DNA from: Flavobacteriaceae bacterium
GTDB taxonomy: Bacteria > Bacteroidota > Bacteroidia > Flavobacteriales > Flavobacteriaceae
Direction: 5' to 3'
NCBI GenBank assembly: GCA_030613745.1
Contig: JAUWLK010000037.1
Coordinates: 1-15,427, forward strand
Length of the DNA stretch: 15,427 nucleotides
Shown here: positions 14,199 through 15,427 of the stretch, piece by piece
How the letters are laid out: each line of letters starts with the position of its first letter
How positions within the stretch are numbered: the first letter of the stretch is position 1
Translations under genes and position numbers: made by a program
Notes under the pieces: model-generated
What the model was told of the DNA's origin: nothing
What the model saw: only the letters and a program-made list of their open reading frames with translations
Database searches by the model: none

Positions 14199-14215
14199 TT
14201 CAAATATAATTTGAA
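14199..14215 (+). repeat. Perfect 7-bp inverted repeat at the predicted sucD transcription start
   Basis: TTCAAAT (14199-14205), loop ATA, ATTTGAA (14209-14215). It begins where transcription from the TACTTTTG box should start, so it could form a 5'-terminal hairpin protecting the mRNA or act as an operator overlapping +1. No T-tract follows, so it is not a terminator. The stem is AT-rich and only moderately stable. Confidence 0.4.
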
Positions 14216-14248
14216 ACCAATAAAAAATAATCGATAAATAATATTAAA

Positions 14249-15127
14249 ATGAGTGTTTTAGTTAATAAAGATTCAAAAATAATAGTACAAGGATTTACAG
14301 GTAGTGAAGGGACTTTTCATGCTACTCAAATGATTGAATACGGGACGAATATTGTAGGTGGTGTAACACCAGGAAAAGGTGGTCAAACCCATTTAAACAA
14401 ACCTGTATTTAATACTGTAGTTGATGCTGTAAAAGAAGTTGCCGCTGATACAACTATTATATTTGTACCACCAGCATTTGCTTCTGATGCAATTATGGAA
14501 GCTGCCGAAGCAGGAATTAAAGTAATTATTTGTATTACTGAAGGAATTCCTACTGCTGATATGGTAAGAGTAAAATCATATATTGATCAAAGAGATTGCC
14601 GTTTGGTTGGTCCTAACTGTCCAGGTGTAATTACTCCTGGTGAAGCAAAAGTTGGTATTATGCCCGGTTTTGTTTTCAAAAAAGGTAAAGTAGGTATTGT
14701 TTCTAAATCAGGAACATTAACTTATGAAGCAGCCGATCAGGTTGTCAGACAAGGCTTAGGTGTTTCTACTGCAATAGGTATTGGTGGTGACCCAATTATT
14801 GGTACAACAACTAAAGAAGCTGTTGAAATGTTTATGAATGATGATGAAACAGAAGCTATTGTTATGATTGGTGAAATTGGTGGACAGTTAGAAGCTGAAG
14901 CTGCTCGCTGGATCAAAGCTGATGGTAATCGCAAGCCAGTTATTGGTTTTATTGCCGGACAAACTGCACCTGCAGGTAGAACAATGGGTCATGCCGGAGC
15001 AATTGTTGGAGGTAAAGATGATACCGCCCAAGCAAAAATGGAGATTTTAAGAGAAAACGGAATTCATGTTGTTGAATCTCCTGCTGAAATAGGAAAAAAA
15101 GTAGCTGAAGTGATAAGTAAAATGTAA
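14249..15127 (+). CDS. sucD: Succinyl-CoA synthetase (ADP-forming) alpha subunit
   Basis: This is the CoA-binding subunit of succinyl-CoA synthetase, which interconverts succinyl-CoA and succinate with formation of ATP or GTP in the TCA cycle. The 292 residues match the family. Visible parts are the N-terminal CoA-binding Rossmann domain with VQGFTGSEGTFHATQMIEYG (13-32) and GGVTPGKGG, the GPNCPGVI loop (121-128), SKSGTLTYE (152-160), GIGGDPIIGTT and the phospho-histidine His248 in GRTMGHAGAIVGG (E. coli His246). The partner sucC is not adjacent, so the subunits are encoded apart. It has its own promoter box 55 bp upstream of the ATG and is followed by a strong terminator, so it can be transcribed alone as well as from upstream. 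Confidence 0.97.
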   Translation: MSVLVNKDSKIIVQGFTGSEGTFHATQMIEYGTNIVGGVTPGKGGQTHLNKPVFNTVVDAVKEVAADTTIIFVPPAFASDAIMEAAEAGIKVIICITEGIPTADMVRVKSYIDQRDCRLVGPNCPGVITPGEAKVGIMPGFVFKKGKVGIVSKSGTLTYEAADQVVRQGLGVSTAIGIGGDPIIGTTTKEAVEMFMNDDETEAIVMIGEIGGQLEAEAARWIKADGNRKPVIGFIAGQTAPAGRTMGHAGAIVGGKDDTAQAKMEILRENGIHVVESPAEIGKKVAEVISKM

Positions 15128-15176
15128 CAATCTGGAATTGTTAAAATTATCATAGTAGATATAATATATTTTAATT

Positions 15177-15218
15177 AAAGCCTGTTCTTCAATATCTTTG
15201 AAGACAGGCTTTCTTTTT
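15177..15218 (+). terminator. Rho-independent terminator after sucD
   Basis: AAAGCCTG (15177-15184) pairs with CAGGCTTT (15205-15212), and TCTTCAA (15186-15192) with TTGAAGA (15198-15204), leaving one bulged T and a 5-nt loop. The run CTTTTT follows at once. This is the clearest terminator in the window and ends the lpx-efp-sucD transcript about 50 bp past the sucD stop. The A-rich left arm could also let it work on the other strand. Confidence 0.88.
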
Positions 15219-15251
15219 AAAATTTAATGTTATTTCTATATTTCATTTTAT

Positions 15252-15259
15252 TATATTTG
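15252..15259 (+). promoter_or_regulatory. TAnnTTTG promoter box before the fabG-like gene
   Basis: TATATTTG matches the Bacteroidota -7 consensus, lies after the sucD terminator and about 28 bp before the ATG at 15287. No good -33 element is visible, and such boxes occur by chance in AT-rich DNA. Confidence 0.4.
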
Positions 15260-15286
15260 ATATTTCTAAGATAAAATGTATTGAAT

Positions 15287-15427
15287 ATGAAATTACTTGA
15301 AAATAAAACAGCTTTAATTACCGGTGCTTCACGCGGAATAGGTAAAGGTATTGCTATAGAATTTGCAAAACAAGGGGCAAATGTTGCTTTTACTTTTAAC
15401 GCCTCTGTTGATGCAGAAAAGATTTAG
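15287..15427 (+). CDS. fabG: 3-oxoacyl-ACP reductase-like SDR, N-terminal fragment (ends at in-frame TAG at window edge)
   Basis: The frame begins MKLLENKTALITGASRGIGK, the cofactor-binding TGxxxGxG motif of short-chain dehydrogenases (TGASRGIG, about residues 13-20), and continues through IAIEFAKQGANVAFTF. This matches the start of FabG, the NADPH-dependent 3-ketoacyl-ACP reductase of fatty acid synthesis. Only 46 codons are present, and the last three bases of the window are an in-frame TAG, whereas FabG proteins have about 245 residues. One extra A in the AAAA run at 15417-15420 would give AEKDL and keep the frame open, so an indel or end-of-sequence error is plausible; a real disruption is also possible. 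FabG is the best guess, but other SDR enzymes share this N-terminus. Confidence 0.65.
   Translation: MKLLENKTALITGASRGIGKGIAIEFAKQGANVAFTFNASVDAEKI

Noticed and set aside
15128..15176. Possible small gene between sucD and its terminator
   Set aside because: The stretch is short, AT-rich and has stops in all frames; it is simply the 3' leader to the terminator.

Overview
The window looks like a chromosomal segment of a low-GC Bacteroidota, most likely a Flavobacteriaceae-type organism. The base composition is strongly AT-rich by eye. lpxC and fabZ are one fused gene, and a porX gene (regulator of the type IX secretion system) is present. Start codons mostly lack Shine-Dalgarno sequences. Promoter-like boxes match the Bacteroidota TAnnTTTG form rather than the E. 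coli -10. No CRISPR array, tRNA, rRNA or transposase gene was seen.

Layout. (1) 1-615, plus strand: the 3' end of holA (DNA polymerase III delta). (2) 616-980: a convergent intergenic stretch with no gene. It holds a short purine-rich repeat, a candidate non-autonomous transposable element (MITE-like, 12-bp perfect terminal inverted repeats and a 6-bp direct repeat at 701-936) and a GC-rich hairpin repeat. (3) 981-5390, minus strand, probable operon in transcription order: serC, a PaaI-type hotdog thioesterase, serA, a DUF1015 protein and a YggS-type PLP-binding protein, with gaps of 5 to 22 bp. (4) 5472-8016, minus strand: porX followed by a nitrilase. (5) 8132-15127, plus strand: an HD-domain phosphohydrolase, then lpxD, lpxC/fabZ, lpxA, efp, a second lpxD-like gene, and sucD ending at a strong intrinsic terminator. 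(6) From 15287: the start of a fabG-like reductase, which meets an in-frame TAG on the last three bases of the window.

How the genes fit together. The plus-strand block encodes the first committed lipid A steps (LpxA, LpxC and LpxD) with the FabZ dehydratase, which competes for the same 3-hydroxyacyl-ACP pool, plus EF-P and a TCA-cycle subunit. The minus-strand block encodes two steps of phosphorylated serine synthesis (SerA, SerC). No phosphoserine phosphatase is visible. The DUF1015 protein carries a DGHHR motif and may take part in serine or phosphoserine metabolism. PorX and the HD enzyme are divergently transcribed from a 115-bp gap containing a palindrome.

Most of the window is ordinary Bacteroidota core genome. 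The points most worth a second look are the MITE-like element, the DUF1015/serine association, the second LpxD with altered active-site residues, the HD gene whose best ATG start is one base out of frame, and the interrupted fabG at the window edge.
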